Shown in pieces: positions 1-10,261 of a DNA stretch of 42,959 nt. Where the stretch lies: positions 1-42,959 of the forward strand of contig NZ_NRRW01000031.1 of NCBI RefSeq assembly GCF_016583835.1, written 5' to 3'. The stretch is from Thiococcus pfennigii. Lineage in GTDB: Bacteria; Pseudomonadota; Gammaproteobacteria; Chromatiales; Chromatiaceae. The position numbers and the translations under genes were made by a program. The stretch's first letter is position 1. Each line of letters starts with the position of its first letter. The notes under the pieces are model-generated. The model was not told the DNA's origin. It saw nothing but the letters and a program-made list of their open reading frames with translations, and did no database searches.

Positions 1-126
1 CGTTCGTTTCTGAACCCTTCCTTGTCCGCCACGAGCGCGTCGTAGTCGCCCGCAAGCGGGCTCCTACGGTGCTCGCATCATAGGGCGACATGAAAGCGGC
101 CTCGGTATTTCCGGAGCGAGGCACTA
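1..126. repeat. Right part of a composite intergenic repeat, cut by the window edge
   Basis: This segment matches 25168-25305 in the same orientation, at about nine of ten aligned positions, apart from a 12-base unit that is doubled in the other copy. It starts with the outer arm of the near-palindromic element described at 25033-25190. It then contains, at 46-67, a REP-like palindrome (CCCGCAAGCGGG core) identical in reverse complement to 25004-25025. The shared sequence ends at the stop codon of malate synthase G. Confidence 0.8.
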
Positions 127-2298
127 GCCTGCCAGCCCTTTGCGCTCGCGGCGCCGCGCGTGCAGGGTCGGCTCGGTGTAGCCGTTCGGTACGACGCGGC
201 CGTTGAAGATCAGGTCGCGGGCGGCCAGGAAGGCGACCCCGTCGAAGTCGGGGGCCATCGGCCGGTAGAGGGGGTCGTCGGCGTTCTGGGCGTCGACGAC
301 GGCGGCCATCCGCCGCAGGGTCTCGACGACCTGCGCCTCGGTGACGATGCCGTGGCGCAGCCAGTTGGCGACGTGCTGGCTGGAGATGCGCAGCGTCGCC
401 CGGTCCTCCATCAGGCCGACGTCGTCGATGTCGGGCACCTTCGAGCAACCGACGCCCTGGTCGATCCAGCGCACGACGTAGCCGAGGATCCCCTGGCAGT
501 TGTTGTCGAGCTCGGCCTGGATCTCCTCCGGGGTCCAGGTCGGGGCGGCGACGACCGGGATCTCGAGCAGGGTCTCGAGCCGGGCGCGCCGGCCGCCGGC
601 GGCGATCTCGCGCTGGCGCGCCGCCACGTCGACCTGGTGGTAGTGCAGCGCATGCAGGGTCGCCGCGGTCGGCGAGGGCACCCAGGCGCAGCTCGCGCCG
701 GCCTGCGGGTGGGCCTGCTTGGTCGCGACCATCGCCTGCATTCGGTCGGGCATCGTCCACATGCCCTTGCCGATCTGGGCGTGTCCGGGCAGGCCGCAGG
801 CGAGCCCGTGGTCGACGTTCCAGTCCTCGTAGGCGAGCAGCCAGGGGGCGGACTTCATCTCGCCCTTGCGCCGCACGGGGCCGGCCTCCATCACCGAGTG
901 GATCTCGTCGCCGGTCCGGTCGAGGAAGCCCGTGTTGATGAAGATGACCCGCTCGCGGGCGGCGTGGATGCATGCCTCGAGGTTGAGCGTCGTGCGCCGC
1001 TCCTCGTCCATGATGCCGATCTTGAGCGTGTTGCGCGCGAGGCCGAGCGCCTCTTCGATGCGCGCGAAGAGGTCGACCGCGAAGGCGACCTCGTCGGGGC
1101 CGTGCATCTTCGGCTTGACGATGTAGAGGCTGCCGGTGGCCGAGTTGCGGTGGCGGGCGAGGCCCTTGAGATCGTGCAGGGCGGCGAAGGCGGTGACCAT
1201 GCCGTCGAGGATCCCCTCGGGGATCTCGTCGCCGGTGGCGGTGAGGACCGCGTCGGTCGTCATCAGGTGGCCGACGTTGCGCACCAACATCAGCGAGCGG
1301 CCCGGCAGCCGCCGCTCGCCGCCATCGGGCCGCGTGTAGCGGCGGTCGGGTTCTAGCGTGCGTGTCAGCATGCGCCCGCCCTTGCTGAACTCGGTGGTCA
1401 GGTCGCCCTTCATCAGGCCGAGCCAGTTGCGGTAGACGGCGACCTTGTCGGCGGTGTCGACGGCCGCGACCGAGTCCTCGCAGTCCTGGATGGTCGTGAT
1501 CGCCGATTCGAGCACCAGGTCCTTGACGCCGGCGGGGCTCGCCTGGCCGATCGGGTGGCCGCGGTCGATCTGGATCTCGATGTGCAGGCCGTGGTGGACG
1601 AGCAGCACCGCGCTCGGCGCCTCGCCCGGGCCTTGGTAGCCGGCCAGTTGGGCCGGGTCGGCGAGCGCGGTGGTGCTGTTGTCGGGCAGCGCGACGACGA
1701 GCCCGCCGGCCTCGATCCGGTAGCCGCTGGCGTCGGCGTGGGAGCCGCGCACCAGCGGCACCGCCTCATCGAGGAATCCGTTGGCGTAGGCGACGACGGC
1801 CGCGCCGCGCCGCGGGTTGTAGCCGCCTTGGCGCTCGCAGCCGTCGTCCGCGGGGATCGCATCGCTGCCGTAGAGGGCGTCGTAGAGGCTGCCCCAGCGG
1901 GCGTTGGCGGCGTTCAGCGCGTAGCGTGCGTTGCTCACGGGGACGACGAGCTGAGGCCCGGCGAGCTGCGCGATCTCGGGGTCGACGTCGGTGGTCGACA
2001 CCGTGAAGGCCTCGCCTTGCGGGATGAGGTAGCCGATCTCGGTGAGGAAGGCCCGGTAGGCGGCGACGTCGTGCGGGAGGCCGCGATGGGCGCGATGCCA
2101 TGAATCGAGATGCGCCTGCATCGCGTCGCGCACCGCCAGGAGCTCGCGGTTGCGCGGCGCCAGGTCGCGGACGATCTCGTCGAGCTTGGCGAAGAAGTGC
2201 CCGGCGTCGATGCCGGTGCCGGGGGCGATCTCCTCGGCGACGAGGTCATAGAGGGGGCGGGCGACGCGCAGGTCGCCGATGGTGACGCGCTCGGTCAT
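124..2298 (-). CDS. glcB: Malate synthase G
   Basis: Condenses glyoxylate with acetyl-CoA to give malate and CoA in the cytoplasm. The 724 residues match the usual length of the single-chain G isoform (723 in E. coli). The family's active-site region is visible, including RNVGHLM around the catalytic arginine and [12 protein letters not shown] in the middle. The ATG at 2298 follows GGAG with about nine bases spacing. The next gene upstream on this strand is the LOG-family gene, 103 bp away. No isocitrate lyase gene lies in the window, so the glyoxylate source cannot be judged. The stop codon abuts a dispersed repeat. The assignment is secure. Confidence 0.96.
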   Translation of the reverse strand: MTERVTIGDLRVARPLYDLVAEEIAPGTGIDAGHFFAKLDEIVRDLAPRNRELLAVRDAMQAHLDSWHRAHRGLPHDVAAYRAFLTEIGYLIPQGEAFTVSTTDVDPEIAQLAGPQLVVPVSNARYALNAANARWGSLYDALYGSDAIPADDGCERQGGYNPRRGAAVVAYANGFLDEAVPLVRGSHADASGYRIEAGGLVVALPDNSTTALADPAQLAGYQGPGEAPSAVLLVHHGLHIEIQIDRGHPIGQASPAGVKDLVLESAITTIQDCEDSVAAVDTADKVAVYRNWLGLMKGDLTTEFSKGGRMLTRTLEPDRRYTRPDGGERRLPGRSLMLVRNVGHLMTTDAVLTATGDEIPEGILDGMVTAFAALHDLKGLARHRNSATGSLYIVKPKMHGPDEVAFAVDLFARIEEALGLARNTLKIGIMDEERRTTLNLEACIHAARERVIFINTGFLDRTGDEIHSVMEAGPVRRKGEMKSAPWLLAYEDWNVDHGLACGLPGHAQIGKGMWTMPDRMQAMVATKQAHPQAGASCAWVPSPTAATLHALHYHQVDVAARQREIAAGGRRARLETLLEIPVVAAPTWTPEEIQAELDNNCQGILGYVVRWIDQGVGCSKVPDIDDVGLMEDRATLRISSQHVANWLRHGIVTEAQVVETLRRMAAVVDAQNADDPLYRPMAPDFDGVAFLAARDLIFNGRVVPNGYTEPTLHARRRERKGLAG

Positions 2299-2397
2299 GG
2301 GGTGGTTCTCCGTCCTGACTCGTGGTGATCGCCGACGAGATGGGGGCGCGGCGGCGCGCCCGCAGCCCAGGGGGCGATAAATCGATCAACGGATTCG

Positions 2398-2412
2398 ATT
2401 GGCGCGGCCAAT
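2398..2412. promoter_or_regulatory. ATTGG-N5-CCAAT dyad upstream of malate synthase
   Basis: A perfect 5-bp inverted repeat with a 5-base spacer lies about 100 bases before the malate synthase start, in the 103-bp gap after the LOG gene. The half-sites recall GntR-type operators, but the arms are short and could be chance. Confidence 0.2.
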
Positions 2413-2442
2413 GCGGGCGATGGCCGACGCCTCGCCGGTCGT

Positions 2443-3339
2443 TCAGCCCGCTTGGGCGTAGAAGGCCGCGATCCGCGCCCAGGCCTCCTCGGCCGTCTCC
2501 ACGTAGGCGAAGAGTTTGATGTCCCCTGGGCCGATCGCGCCCTCCTCGACCAGGGCCTCGAAATCGATGATGCGCCGCCAGTAGGCCTCGCCGAACAGGA
2601 GCACGGGCACCCGGTCGACACGCCGAGTCTGGATCAGGGTCAGGGTCTCGAAGAGCTCATCGAGGGTGCCGTAGCCGCCCGGGAAGGCGACCAGGGCGCG
2701 GGCGCGCATCAGGAAATGCATCTTGCGCACTGCGAAGTAGTGGAACTGGAAGCTCAGCGCCGGCGTCACGTAGGGGTTCGGGTGCTCCTCCTGGGGCAGC
2801 ACGATGCTCAGCCCGATGCTCTTGCCGCCGACGTCGGCCGCGCCGCGATTGGCCGCCTCCATGATCCCGGGACCGCCGCCGGTGACGACGACGAAGTCGC
2901 GATGGCCGTCGACCTGCGAGACCCGGGTGATGAGCTGGGCCAGGCGGCGGGCCTCGTCGTAGTAGCGCGCCTTCTCGGCCAGACGCCGGGCGACGGCGAG
3001 GCGTTGCGCGAGGGCCTGGTCGTGCGGTGCGGCGCGGGCCGCCGCCTCGGCCGCGGCGAGGCGTTCGCCGGCGGTCTGCGGGTCGGCGATGCGGGTGCTG
3101 CCGAAGATGACGACCGTCGAGTCGATCCCTTCCTCCTGCTGGGTCAGCTCGGCCTTCAGCAGCTCCAATTGGAGGCGCATCGCCCGCAGCTCCGGGCGCA
3201 GCAGGAACTCGGTGTCGGTGAAGGCGAGGCGATAGGACGGCGAACGGGTCTGTGGCGTGTCCGGTGGCACATGGGCCGCGGTGCCCGCGTCGTCGCGGGC
3301 GCTCGGGAAGACGGTCGGGTTCGTGTCTCTCTTCGTCAT
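2443..3339 (-). CDS. LOG-family Rossmann-fold protein (TIGR00730-like)
   Basis: A 298-residue protein of the lysine-decarboxylase-like or LOG superfamily, whose studied members cleave ribose-5-phosphate from nucleoside monophosphates (cytokinin activation in plants). The nucleotide-binding motif [14 protein letters not shown] sits near residue 160 and the signature [12 protein letters not shown] near 220, so the catalytic Arg and Glu positions appear intact. An N-terminal extension of about 100 residues is rich in Ala, Arg and Glu and makes it longer than the roughly 190-residue minimal LOG proteins. I chose the ATG at 3339 because AGGAG lies eight bases upstream; an open frame runs 33 codons further without a good ribosome site. 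Homologues are often misnamed cytochrome d oxidase subunit. The substrate is unknown. Confidence 0.85.
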   Translation of the reverse strand: MTKRDTNPTVFPSARDDAGTAAHVPPDTPQTRSPSYRLAFTDTEFLLRPELRAMRLQLELLKAELTQQEEGIDSTVVIFGSTRIADPQTAGERLAAAEAAARAAPHDQALAQRLAVARRLAEKARYYDEARRLAQLITRVSQVDGHRDFVVVTGGGPGIMEAANRGAADVGGKSIGLSIVLPQEEHPNPYVTPALSFQFHYFAVRKMHFLMRARALVAFPGGYGTLDELFETLTLIQTRRVDRVPVLLFGEAYWRRIIDFEALVEEGAIGPGDIKLFAYVETAEEAWARIAAFYAQAG

Positions 3340-3468
3340 CCGGGGGCTCCTCGCTATCGCGGCGATCCCGTTCGGGCCGGCGACAGCGCTCGACATGTCG
3401 GTGCGACGGAAGATGGGGGCGGGCAGGGGGCGAGGCACGGTGGTGGCGCCGCGTGGGTCGCGGACACG

Positions 3469-3499
3469 AAAAAGGGCCGGGTGTCGCCACCTGGCCCTT
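3469..3499 (-). terminator. Intrinsic terminator of tRNA-Leu
   Basis: On the minus strand AAGGGCC-A-GGTG, loop GCGA, CACC-C-GGCCCTT is followed by a run of five T. It lies 11 bases past the tRNA 3' end. The GGTGGCGACACC core is identical to the long variable arm of the tRNA itself. Confidence 0.85.
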
Positions 3500-3509
3500 C
3501 TGCGTCTTT

Positions 3510-3596
3510 TGGTACCGGGGGCCGGACTCGAACCGGCACGGTGTCGCCACCGTCAGATTTTGAGTCTGATGCGTCTACCAGTTTCGCCACCCCGGC
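3510..3596 (-). tRNA. tRNA-Leu (anticodon CAA)
   Basis: An 87-nt class II tRNA with acceptor stem GCCGGGG pairing with CCCCGGT (G1-U72 wobble, as in some E. coli leucine tRNAs). The D arm, the anticodon loop CTCAAAA closed by TCAGA/TCTGA, the long variable arm CGGTGGCGACACCG and the T arm GTGCCGGTTCGAGTCCGGC are all present. It reads UUG. The 3' CCA is encoded. The gene is single, with its own promoter and terminator. Confidence 0.97.
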
Positions 3597-3608
3597 ATCA
3601 TCCGACGC

Positions 3609-3636
3609 AGTATAGCGGTTTCCCGTCACAGGGCAA
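3609..3636 (-). promoter_or_regulatory. Sigma-70 promoter of tRNA-Leu
   Basis: On the minus strand TTGCCC (3631-3636) and TATACT (3609-3614) are separated by 16 bases. The -10 box ends 12 bases before the tRNA 5' end, leaving a short leader of about five bases. Confidence 0.7.
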
Positions 3637-3685
3637 GCACGCACGGACGGCTGACGCGGGCGTCGCTGCGGTATCATCGGCGGCC

Positions 3686-4711
3686 ATGCACCTCACCGAT
3701 TTCCATTACGAACTGCCGTCGGAACTGATCGCCCAGCGGCCCCTGGCCGAGCGGGGGGCGAGCCGGCTGCTCGCGCTGGACGGCCCGACCGGGCGGCTGC
3801 GCGACCTCGTCTTCCTCGACCTGCCCAGGCTCCTGCGCCCTGGCGATCTGCTGGTCCTCAACGACACCCGCGTGATGCGGGCGCGCCTGCTCGGGCGCAA
3901 GCCGACGGGCGGGCGCGTCGAGGTCCTGATCGAGCGGCTGCTCGGGCCGGAGGCGGCCCTGGCCCACTGTCGGCCCGGCCGGTCGCTGCACGAGGGCACC
4001 GAGGTCGATATCGACGGGGGCGGCCGGCTCGTCGTCGCCGGGCGCGAGGGTGCGCTCTTTCATCTGGTCGCGCGCGATGGCGACCTGCCGGCGTTGATGG
4101 GGCGCTGCGGCCATGTGCCGCTGCCGCCGTACATCGAGCGGCCGGACGATGAGGCCGATGTGGAACGCTACCAGACCGTCTACGCCGCGCGCGAGGGGGC
4201 GATCGCGGCGCCGACGGCGGGCCTGCATTTCGACGAGGCGATGCTGGCGCGGCTCGGCGCGCTCGGGGTGGGGCTGGCGCGGGTCACGCTGCACGTCGGG
4301 GCCGGGACCTTTCAGCCGGTGCGGGTCGAGCGGATCGAGGCCCACCAGATGCACGCCGAGTGGGTCGAGGTCGGGGAGGGGCTCTGCGGCCAGGTCGCGG
4401 CGACCCGGGCCGCCGGCGGGCGGGTCGTCGCCGTCGGGACGACCTCGGTACGCAGTCTCGAGACGGCCGCGGCCGATGGGGCGCTGCGGCCCTATCGCGG
4501 CGACAGCCGGCTGTTCATCCGCCCCGGCTACCGGTTCCGGGTGGTCGATGCGCTGATCACGAACTTCCACCTGCCGGAATCGACGCTGCTGATGCTCGTG
4601 AGCGCCTTCGCCGGTCACGCGCAGGTCATGGCCGCCTACCGGCATGCGGTGGCGCGGCGCTATCGCTTCTTCAGCTACGGGGACGCGATGTTCCTGACGC
4701 GGCGGTCGTAA
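3686..4711 (+). CDS. queA: S-adenosylmethionine:tRNA ribosyltransferase-isomerase QueA
   Basis: Transfers and rearranges the ribosyl part of SAM onto 7-aminomethyl-7-deazaguanine in tRNA, giving epoxyqueuosine; cytoplasmic. The 341 residues span the whole family. The start [19 protein letters not shown], the [11 protein letters not shown] segment, PTAGLHFDE near residue 180, [13 protein letters not shown] and the C-terminal [22 protein letters not shown] are typical. The open frame extends far upstream through the tRNA, but the canonical N-terminus fixes the start at 3686; no strong ribosome site precedes it. In many relatives queA is followed directly by tgt; here tgt lies 1.8 kb further on. 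The TAA stop is part of the T-run of a terminator on the opposite strand. Confidence 0.96.
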   Translation: MHLTDFHYELPSELIAQRPLAERGASRLLALDGPTGRLRDLVFLDLPRLLRPGDLLVLNDTRVMRARLLGRKPTGGRVEVLIERLLGPEAALAHCRPGRSLHEGTEVDIDGGGRLVVAGREGALFHLVARDGDLPALMGRCGHVPLPPYIERPDDEADVERYQTVYAAREGAIAAPTAGLHFDEAMLARLGALGVGLARVTLHVGAGTFQPVRVERIEAHQMHAEWVEVGEGLCGQVAATRAAGGRVVAVGTTSVRSLETAAADGALRPYRGDSRLFIRPGYRFRVVDALITNFHLPESTLLMLVSAFAGHAQVMAAYRHAVARRYRFFSYGDAMFLTRRS

Positions 4712-4738
4712 AAAAGGCGCGACGGGGTACGCCGCGCC
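4710..4738 (-). terminator. Intrinsic terminator for leftward transcription, overlapping the queA stop
   Basis: On the minus strand GGCGCGGCG, loop TACCC, CGTCGCGCC (one G-U pair) is followed by six T. The T-run is the complement of the A-run formed by the queA TAA stop and the bases after it. In the queA direction the hairpin has no T-run, so it serves leftward RNA. Confidence 0.8.
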
Positions 4739-4799
4739 GAAGAATACCACCAAAGGAGGATGGAGGAGTGTGCCGAACCGCGGCGATGCGATTCGGCAC
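4710..4799 (-). ncRNA. Candidate 90-nt small RNA with an anti-Shine-Dalgarno linker
   Basis: No known family is recognised; this is built from sequence signals. A good leftward promoter (4806-4834) places the start near 4799. From there the RNA would read, in order: a 12-bp hairpin, GUGCCGAAUCGC pairing with GCGGUUCGGCAC around the loop AUCGCC (one U-G pair); a 31-nt linker from 4769 to 4739 containing ACUCCUCC and UCCUCCUUU; and the terminator hairpin with six U. The UCCUCCUUU stretch resembles the 3' tail of 16S rRNA and could pair with ribosome-binding sites. It could also fold weakly on itself (CCUCC with GGUGG). Read the other way, the same bases give a purine-rich site before a GTG frame at 4770, but that strand shows no matching promoter or terminator, and the frame runs into a repeat. 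Confidence 0.5.
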
Positions 4800-4805
4800 A
4801 TCGGT

Positions 4806-4834
4806 ATTTTCTTAACTACCGATAAGGGTGTCAA
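4806..4834 (-). promoter_or_regulatory. Sigma-70 promoter of the candidate small RNA
   Basis: On the minus strand a perfect TTGACA (4829-4834) and GAAAAT (4806-4811) are separated by 17 bases, inside an AT-rich island that is rare in this window. A perfect 7-bp inverted repeat, ATCGGTA/TACCGAT (4800-4823), overlaps the spacer and -10 box and could be an operator. A further dyad, ATTGAA/TTCAAT (4883-4905), lies about 70 bases upstream. Confidence 0.6.
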
Positions 4835-4951
4835 CCGATTCGCCGGCGACGGATCAGAGTATTCTCTCTACCTATTTTACTTATTGAAATGTACAACAAT
4901 TCAATGGGTTGCGATTTCGGGCGGCGCTTGCTCTCCCCCCTGCGTTGCCGG

Positions 4952-5089
4952 CTGTCGGGTTACGCCCCGGGGGCTAACCCGACCTACGGCCCCGGCGACC
5001 TCGCCACGGTCCGCGTCGGGTGAGGCGCGCCGGCACGGCGGTCTCCCGAAGGGATGCTCGGGCGCGTGCCGAAACCCGACATCGAGGGC
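4952..5089. repeat. GTCGGGTTA/TAACCCGAC intergenic repeat, copy A
   Basis: Starts with the palindrome GTCGGGTTACGCCCC/GGGGGCTAACCCGAC followed by CTACGG. It then has the module GAGGCGCGCCGGCACGGCGGTC and ends in AACCCGAC. The modules are in a different order from the copy at 11567-11710. It fills the gap downstream of msrA. The rest of the 380-bp gap between queA and msrA holds the small-RNA candidate and AT-rich sequence. Confidence 0.75.
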
Positions 5090-5092
5090 GCG

Positions 5093-5731
5093 TCAAGGTC
5101 CCGGATAGGGGAGGCCGCAGCCACCGAGACCGCAGTAGCCGCCCGGGTTCTTGGCCAGGTATTGCTGGTGGTAGTCCTCGGCGTAATAGAAGGGCGGCGC
5201 CAGGCGGATCTCGGTCGTGATCCGGGCGCGCCCGGCCGCGGTCAGGACCCTCTGGTAACGCGCCAGGCTGGCCTGCGCGGCGGTCTCCTGCTCGGCATTC
5301 TCACAATAGATCGCCGAGCGGTACTGGGTGCCGACGTCGTTGCCCTGGCGCATCCCCTGGGTCGGGTCGTGGGCCTCCCAGAAGGTCCTGAGCAGGTCCT
5401 CGTAGCCGATCCGTTGCGGGTCGAAGACCACCCGCACGACCTCGGCATGGCCGGTGAGTCCGGAGCAGACCTCCTCGTAGGTCGGATTGGGCGTCAGGCC
5501 GCCGGCGTAGCCGACGGCGGTGCTGTAGACGCCAGGCTGCTGCCAGAAGCGCCGCTCGGCGCCCCAGAAGCAGCCGAGCCCGAACAGCGCGAGGACCAGT
5601 TCGGGCGGGAAGGGCGGGGCGATCGGGTGACCGTTGACGAAGTGGCGGTTGGTGACCGGCATCGGCCCCGGGCGGCCGGGCAGGGCCTGGTCCGGGGTCG
5701 GCAGGGCGGTCTTGGGGCGCGGGCTGAACAT
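5093..5731 (-). CDS. msrA: Peptide-methionine (S)-S-oxide reductase MsrA
   Basis: Repairs oxidised methionine by reducing the S-sulfoxide; cytoplasmic. The 212 residues have the same length and order as the E. coli enzyme, including the N-terminal [16 protein letters not shown] segment. The nucleophile is Cys54 in GLGCFWGAE. Other conserved parts are VGYAGG, the GHAEVV stretch, and [12 protein letters not shown] near the end. The recycling cysteines lie in [10 protein letters not shown], three residues apart, closer than the CGIGGIGVC arrangement of E. coli. The ATG at 5731 has GGAG six bases upstream; a long overlapping frame continues upstream as an artefact of high GC. It is divergent from the HAD gene across 84 bp. 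Confidence 0.95.
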   Translation of the reverse strand: MFSPRPKTALPTPDQALPGRPGPMPVTNRHFVNGHPIAPPFPPELVLALFGLGCFWGAERRFWQQPGVYSTAVGYAGGLTPNPTYEEVCSGLTGHAEVVRVVFDPQRIGYEDLLRTFWEAHDPTQGMRQGNDVGTQYRSAIYCENAEQETAAQASLARYQRVLTAAGRARITTEIRLAPPFYYAEDYHQQYLAKNPGGYCGLGGCGLPYPGP

Positions 5732-5815
5732 CGGCGTCTCCTGCGGCGCGGCGCGCGGGTTTCGTTTTCGGGGCGCTGACGGCAAAATGCGGCCTTTCCC
5801 GGCCGAGCCAAGCGA

Positions 5816-7616
<1,801 letters not shown>

Positions 7617-7659
7617 ACCACCGGCGCACGACGCGTCCGTTCCGATCAGCCGCGGGGAT

Positions 7660-7797
7660 ACAAGGTCGGGTTGGCCCCCGGGGCGTCACCCGACGGCCGG
7701 CCACGCGGCGCCTTCCGAGGCCGCCGTCTGGTTACGGCGCGCACCAGCCTGTCCTTTGTCGGCGACCGCCGTGCCGGCGCGCCTCACTCGACCGACG
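7660..7797. repeat. GTCGGGTTA-type intergenic repeat, copy B (inverted)
   Basis: Aligns along its whole length with the reverse complement of 11567-11710, including the inner module with TCCTTTGT, GACCGCCGTGCCGGCGCGCC and the diverged ends AGGTCGGGTTGG and ACTCGACCGAC. It lies between tgt and the yajC promoter. Confidence 0.75.
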
Positions 7798-7820
7798 GGC
7801 TGCCGCCCGCAGGGCGTACC

Positions 7821-7848
7821 TTCAACTTTCGTTGCGCTGTGTCATAAT
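7821..7848 (+). promoter_or_regulatory. Probable promoter of yajC-secD-secF
   Basis: CATAAT (7843-7848) matches five of six -10 positions and is preceded by TTCAAC (7821-7826) with a 16-base spacer. It lies 94 bases before the yajC start, just after the repeat that separates this operon from tgt. Confidence 0.5.
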
Positions 7849-7941
7849 GTCGCGCTGAATTCACACGGTCTGGCAGGGGCTTTCGGGACGACCCGGGGGC
7901 CGTGCGCGCCGGACACCGTCATCACCCGAGGACCCTAGCCA

Positions 7942-8274
7942 ATGAGCTTCTTCATCTCGAACGCCTGGGCGCAAGACGCCGCCGCCGCTGGACCGGCCGA
8001 CCTCGTCATGAGCCTGCTCTTCCCGATCGGCCTGCTCGTCCTGCTCTACTTCCTGATGATCCGCCCGCAGATCAAGCGTCAGAAGGAGCACACGAAGATG
8101 GTCGCCGCCCTGGCCAAGGGCGACGAGGTGATCACGGTCGGCGGCGTCGTCGGGCGCATCGCCGAGATCGGCGAGACCTTCGCGATGGTCGAGATCGCCG
8201 ACGGGGTCCAGGTGAAGGTTCGCCGCCATGCGGTCGAGGCCGTCCTCCCGAAGGGTTCGATGAAGGACCTCTGA
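7942..8274 (+). CDS. yajC: Sec translocon accessory subunit YajC
   Basis: A small inner-membrane partner of SecD-SecF. The 110 residues contain a short periplasmic N-terminus, one membrane span at about 20-42 (LLFPIGLLVLLYFLMIRPQ), and a basic cytoplasmic tail with the typical GDEVITVGGVVGRI. GAGG lies about ten bases before the ATG. It is first of three co-directional sec genes; 116 bp separate it from secD. Confidence 0.96.
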   Translation: MSFFISNAWAQDAAAAGPADLVMSLLFPIGLLVLLYFLMIRPQIKRQKEHTKMVAALAKGDEVITVGGVVGRIAEIGETFAMVEIADGVQVKVRRHAVEAVLPKGSMKDL

Positions 8275-8390
8275 CGCCTCGCCGACTCCCGTCGTTCCGC
8301 CGGCGGTCGGTTCGGTCGCCGGCCGCCCGACCCGGTCGTCGCGGGCCCCTCCCCGGTCGCACCGCGGATGCCCTCATCAAGGGGTTCCAG

Positions 8391-10247
8391 ATGAACCAAT
8401 ATCCATTGTGGAAGAATCTGCTGATTCTGGGCGTCGTCCTGTTCGGCATCCTCTTCGCCCTGCCCAACGTCTTCTCGCAGGACCCTTCGATCGAGATCGC
8501 GGCCGCCCGCGGTCACGAGGTGACCGCGGCGACCGCCGACGAGGTCCGCGCCGTGCTGGAGAACGCCGGGGTGCCTTACAAGGTGGTCGAGCCCTGGTCC
8601 GAGGGCAAGGTGCTGGTGCGCTTCCCGACCACCGGCGATCAGCTGCGCGGCCAGGAGGCGATCGAGGCCCGCCTCTCCGATCGCTACAACAGTGCGATGA
8701 CGCTGGTCGCCGATCTGCCTGGCTGGTTGCGGGCCATCGATGCCCAACCGATGTACCTCGGTCTCGACCTGCGCGGCGGCATCCAAGTCTTGATCGACGT
8801 CGACATGGAGGCGGCGGTCGAGCAGGGGCTGGAACGCTACACGGGTGATATCCGCAGCCTGTTGCGCCAGGAGCGGGTGCGCTATCTGACGGTGATGCAC
8901 GAAGGCGGGCAGATCACGGTCAAGTTCGATGATGCCGAAGACCTCGCCGAGGGGCAGGAAGTCGTCGCTCGCGAATTCCGCGAGCTCCAGCTCGATACCG
9001 AGAGGGACGGCGAGCGGTTCGAGCTCCACGCCCGACTGAGCCCCGCCGACGAGGAGCAGCTACGCACCTTCGCCCTCCAGCAGAACATCACGACGCTGCG
9101 CAACCGGGTCAATGCCCTGGGTGTCGCCGAGCCGATCGTCCAGCGTCAGGGTGAGCGGCGGATCGTCGTGCAACTGCCCGGCGCCCAGGATCCGGCCCGC
9201 CTCAAGGAGATCCTCGGCGCGACCGCGACCCTCGAGTATCGCCTCGCCGATACCGAGGGCAGCGTCGCCGACGCCGTCGAGGGGCGCGTGCCGGTCGGCA
9301 GCCGGCTCTACTACGATCGCGAGGGGCAGCCTATCCTGCTCCAGCGCAGCGTCATCGTCACCGGCGATCAGATCACGAACGCCTCGTCCGGCTTCGATCA
9401 GACCAGTGGTCTGCCCGCCGTATTCGTCAATCTCGATAGCCGCGGCGCCCGGCGGATGCGGCAGGTGACGACCGAGAACGTCGGCAAGCCGATGGCGGTC
9501 GTGTTCATCGAGAACCGGACGGTCACGCGGATGATCGATGGTGAGCCCGTCAAGCAGACGGTGCGCACCGAAGAGGTCATCAGCATGGCCAACATCCGCG
9601 AGCCCTTCGGTCGGCGCTTCCAAACGACCGGTCTCGACAGTGCGGAAGAGGCGCACACGCTCGCGCTCTTCCTGCGCGCCGGCGCCCTCGCGGCACCGAT
9701 CCAGATCGTCGAGGAACGCACGATCGGCCCGAGCCTCGGTCAGGAAAACATCGATCAGGGCGTGACATCGGTCCTCTTCGGCCTGGCCGCGGTGCTGGTC
9801 TTCATGGCCCTCTACTACCGCGTCTTCGGCCTGGTCGCCAATCTCGTGCTCCTGACCAATCTGGTCCTGATCGTCGCGATCATGTCGCTGCTCCAGGCGA
9901 CGCTGACGCTGCCCGGCATCGCCGGCATCGTCCTGACCATGGGCATGGCGGTCGATGCCAACGTGCTGATCTTCGAGCGCATCCGCGAAGAGATCCGCAA
10001 CGGCAGTTCGCCGCAGGCGAGCATCAATGCCGGCTTTGCGAAGGCCCTCTCGACCATCGTCGACGCGAACATCACGACGCTGATCGCGGCGGTGATCCTG
10101 TTCAGCTTCGGCACCGGACCGGTCAAGGGCTTCGCGGTGACCCTCTCCGTCGGCATCTTCACGTCCTTGTTCACCGCCATCCTCGGTAGCCGTGCGGTGA
10201 TCAATCTCATCTACGGCGGTCGGCGCCTCAGCAAGCTGGCCATCTGA
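8391..10247 (+). CDS. secD: Protein translocase subunit SecD
   Basis: An RND-type inner-membrane subunit that uses the proton gradient to pull proteins out on the periplasmic side. It has 618 residues against 615 in E. coli. There is one N-terminal span (about 8-28). GLDLRGG follows near residue 124 and opens the large periplasmic domain (to about 450). Five clustered C-terminal spans include the proton-path stretch GMAVDANVLIFERIREE. The ATG at 8391 is preceded by AAGGGG at about seven bases. An open frame extends further upstream through yajC but is a shadow. The stop is 14 bases from secF. Confidence 0.97.
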   Translation: MNQYPLWKNLLILGVVLFGILFALPNVFSQDPSIEIAAARGHEVTAATADEVRAVLENAGVPYKVVEPWSEGKVLVRFPTTGDQLRGQEAIEARLSDRYNSAMTLVADLPGWLRAIDAQPMYLGLDLRGGIQVLIDVDMEAAVEQGLERYTGDIRSLLRQERVRYLTVMHEGGQITVKFDDAEDLAEGQEVVAREFRELQLDTERDGERFELHARLSPADEEQLRTFALQQNITTLRNRVNALGVAEPIVQRQGERRIVVQLPGAQDPARLKEILGATATLEYRLADTEGSVADAVEGRVPVGSRLYYDREGQPILLQRSVIVTGDQITNASSGFDQTSGLPAVFVNLDSRGARRMRQVTTENVGKPMAVVFIENRTVTRMIDGEPVKQTVRTEEVISMANIREPFGRRFQTTGLDSAEEAHTLALFLRAGALAAPIQIVEERTIGPSLGQENIDQGVTSVLFGLAAVLVFMALYYRVFGLVANLVLLTNLVLIVAIMSLLQATLTLPGIAGIVLTMGMAVDANVLIFERIREEIRNGSSPQASINAGFAKALSTIVDANITTLIAAVILFSFGTGPVKGFAVTLSVGIFTSLFTAILGSRAVINLIYGGRRLSKLAI

Positions 10248-10261
10248 CGGAGACCTCGCCC

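Noticed and set aside
160-1356. Long rightward frame of about 400 codons opposite malate synthase
   Set aside because: High-GC shadow frame; the protein has no recognisable domain and the leftward gene is certain.
4770-5108. Rightward 112-codon frame starting GTG after a purine-rich AAAGGAGG stretch
   Set aside because: The second half is repeat sequence, no family is recognisable and there is no matching promoter. The opposite strand gives a complete RNA-gene structure that explains the same bases.
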